64,000 nt of DNA from Phoronis australis (taxonomy: Eukaryota > Phoronida > Phoronidae). Every line of letters begins with the position of its first letter. Position 1 is the first letter of the stretch. The notes beneath the pieces were generated by a model. That model was not told the DNA's origin and did no database searches. It saw only the letters and a program-made list of their open reading frames with translations. The DNA is taken from the NCBI GenBank assembly GCA_002633005.1, contig NMRA01000584.1:62001-126000 (forward strand). The letters run 5' to 3'. Below are positions 63,610-64,000 of the stretch, in pieces. A program made the position numbers and the translations under genes.

Positions 63610-63948
63610 GTGTGCGGAAAGAGCAAAATTGATTTTTTATTGACAATTTTTTGCATTTACGGGGCCCATACATGCGGAAATGGCGTCCGCGCTAATATTA
63701 CCAAGGGTTCTTCCTACAAACTCAATACACTAACAAAGCACTTGCGTTGCGAAGTCTTCGCTAACGGGACCATAGCTAAACACTCCAATCTCACCGATCA
63801 ATCATCTCAATGGCCCCCCATACTGCTAAGGTACGCTGGTATAAGCTCCCAACAAGGGAAACCCACGGTGAACTCAACTTCCGATGCTCCCGACAATACT
63901 CGCGAAACACTCGTTTTCACTCGCGAGATTTTACGTGGTTTCGCGTGA
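63610..63948 (+). CDS. unrecognised 112-codon open frame with a hydrophobic N-terminus
   Basis: It starts MCGKSKIDFLLTIFCIYGAH, which could pass for a signal peptide, followed by a Thr/Asn/Ser-rich sequence with several N-x-S/T sites (NIT, NGT, NLT, NST). It matches no family I know. It lies in a slightly more GC-rich patch with repeated CTCGCGA/TTTCGCG words. It may be a chance frame in a repeat; no splice or promoter evidence supports it. Confidence 0.15.
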   Translation: MCGKSKIDFLLTIFCIYGAHTCGNGVRANITKGSSYKLNTLTKHLRCEVFANGTIAKHSNLTDQSSQWPPILLRYAGISSQQGKPTVNSTSDAPDNTRETLVFTREILRGFA

Positions 63949-64000
63949 TATTGTTTTTTCGCTAGTTTCTCGCATCTACGGAACGTACTTTAAGACGCTG

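Noticed and set aside
63647-63712. Minus-strand mini-exon with ISACMGP, recalling the GP-C region of ANF receptors
   Set aside because: The match is a few residues long, the donor is weak, and the residues expected before the next exon are missing.

Overview
This is an animal (metazoan) genomic window: AT-rich, with GT-AG introns, long introns and intergenic stretches, trinucleotide microsatellites and many small foldback/MITE-like elements. The recognisable genes are all on the minus strand and belong to families typical of bilaterians. The repeat style suits an invertebrate (marine deuterostome or lophotrochozoan), but the species cannot be fixed from the sequence.

Layout. 1-880: a 480-bp tandem duplication with an N at the junction. 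3.2-3.9 kb: diverged tandem repeats. 5657-6486: first coding exon of a GATA4/5/6-type gene ('A') whose zinc-finger exons must lie beyond the left edge. 11549-21817: a complete five-exon GATA4/5/6-class gene ('B', predicted 418 aa), reconstructed with consistent splice phases. The two are tandem paralogs, head to tail, about 5 kb apart. They share N-terminal motifs, the phase of the first intron and an overlapping upstream ORF. 21.9-45.3 kb: no convincing gene. This part holds foldback elements, a 31-bp minisatellite, a 540-bp tandem duplication and a dense cluster of ATT/ATC/GTA microsatellites (35.7-42.5 kb). 45328-58835: 17 exons of a receptor guanylate cyclase of the natriuretic-peptide-receptor type. 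In order they encode the ligand-binding domain (its N-terminal part is missing), one transmembrane segment, a kinase-homology domain, a coiled linker, the cyclase domain and an acidic C-terminal tail. The reconstructed coding length is 3015 nt with every junction in phase. 58.8-64 kb: no confirmed exon, but two sizeable inverted-repeat elements.

Function. GATA4/5/6 factors bind WGATAR sites and specify endoderm and cardiac-type mesoderm. The receptor cyclase makes cGMP when it binds an extracellular peptide. Nothing in the sequence shows that the genes act together; they are simply neighbours. Single Ns sit exactly at the junction of both large tandem duplications, which suggests that those duplications may be assembly artefacts.
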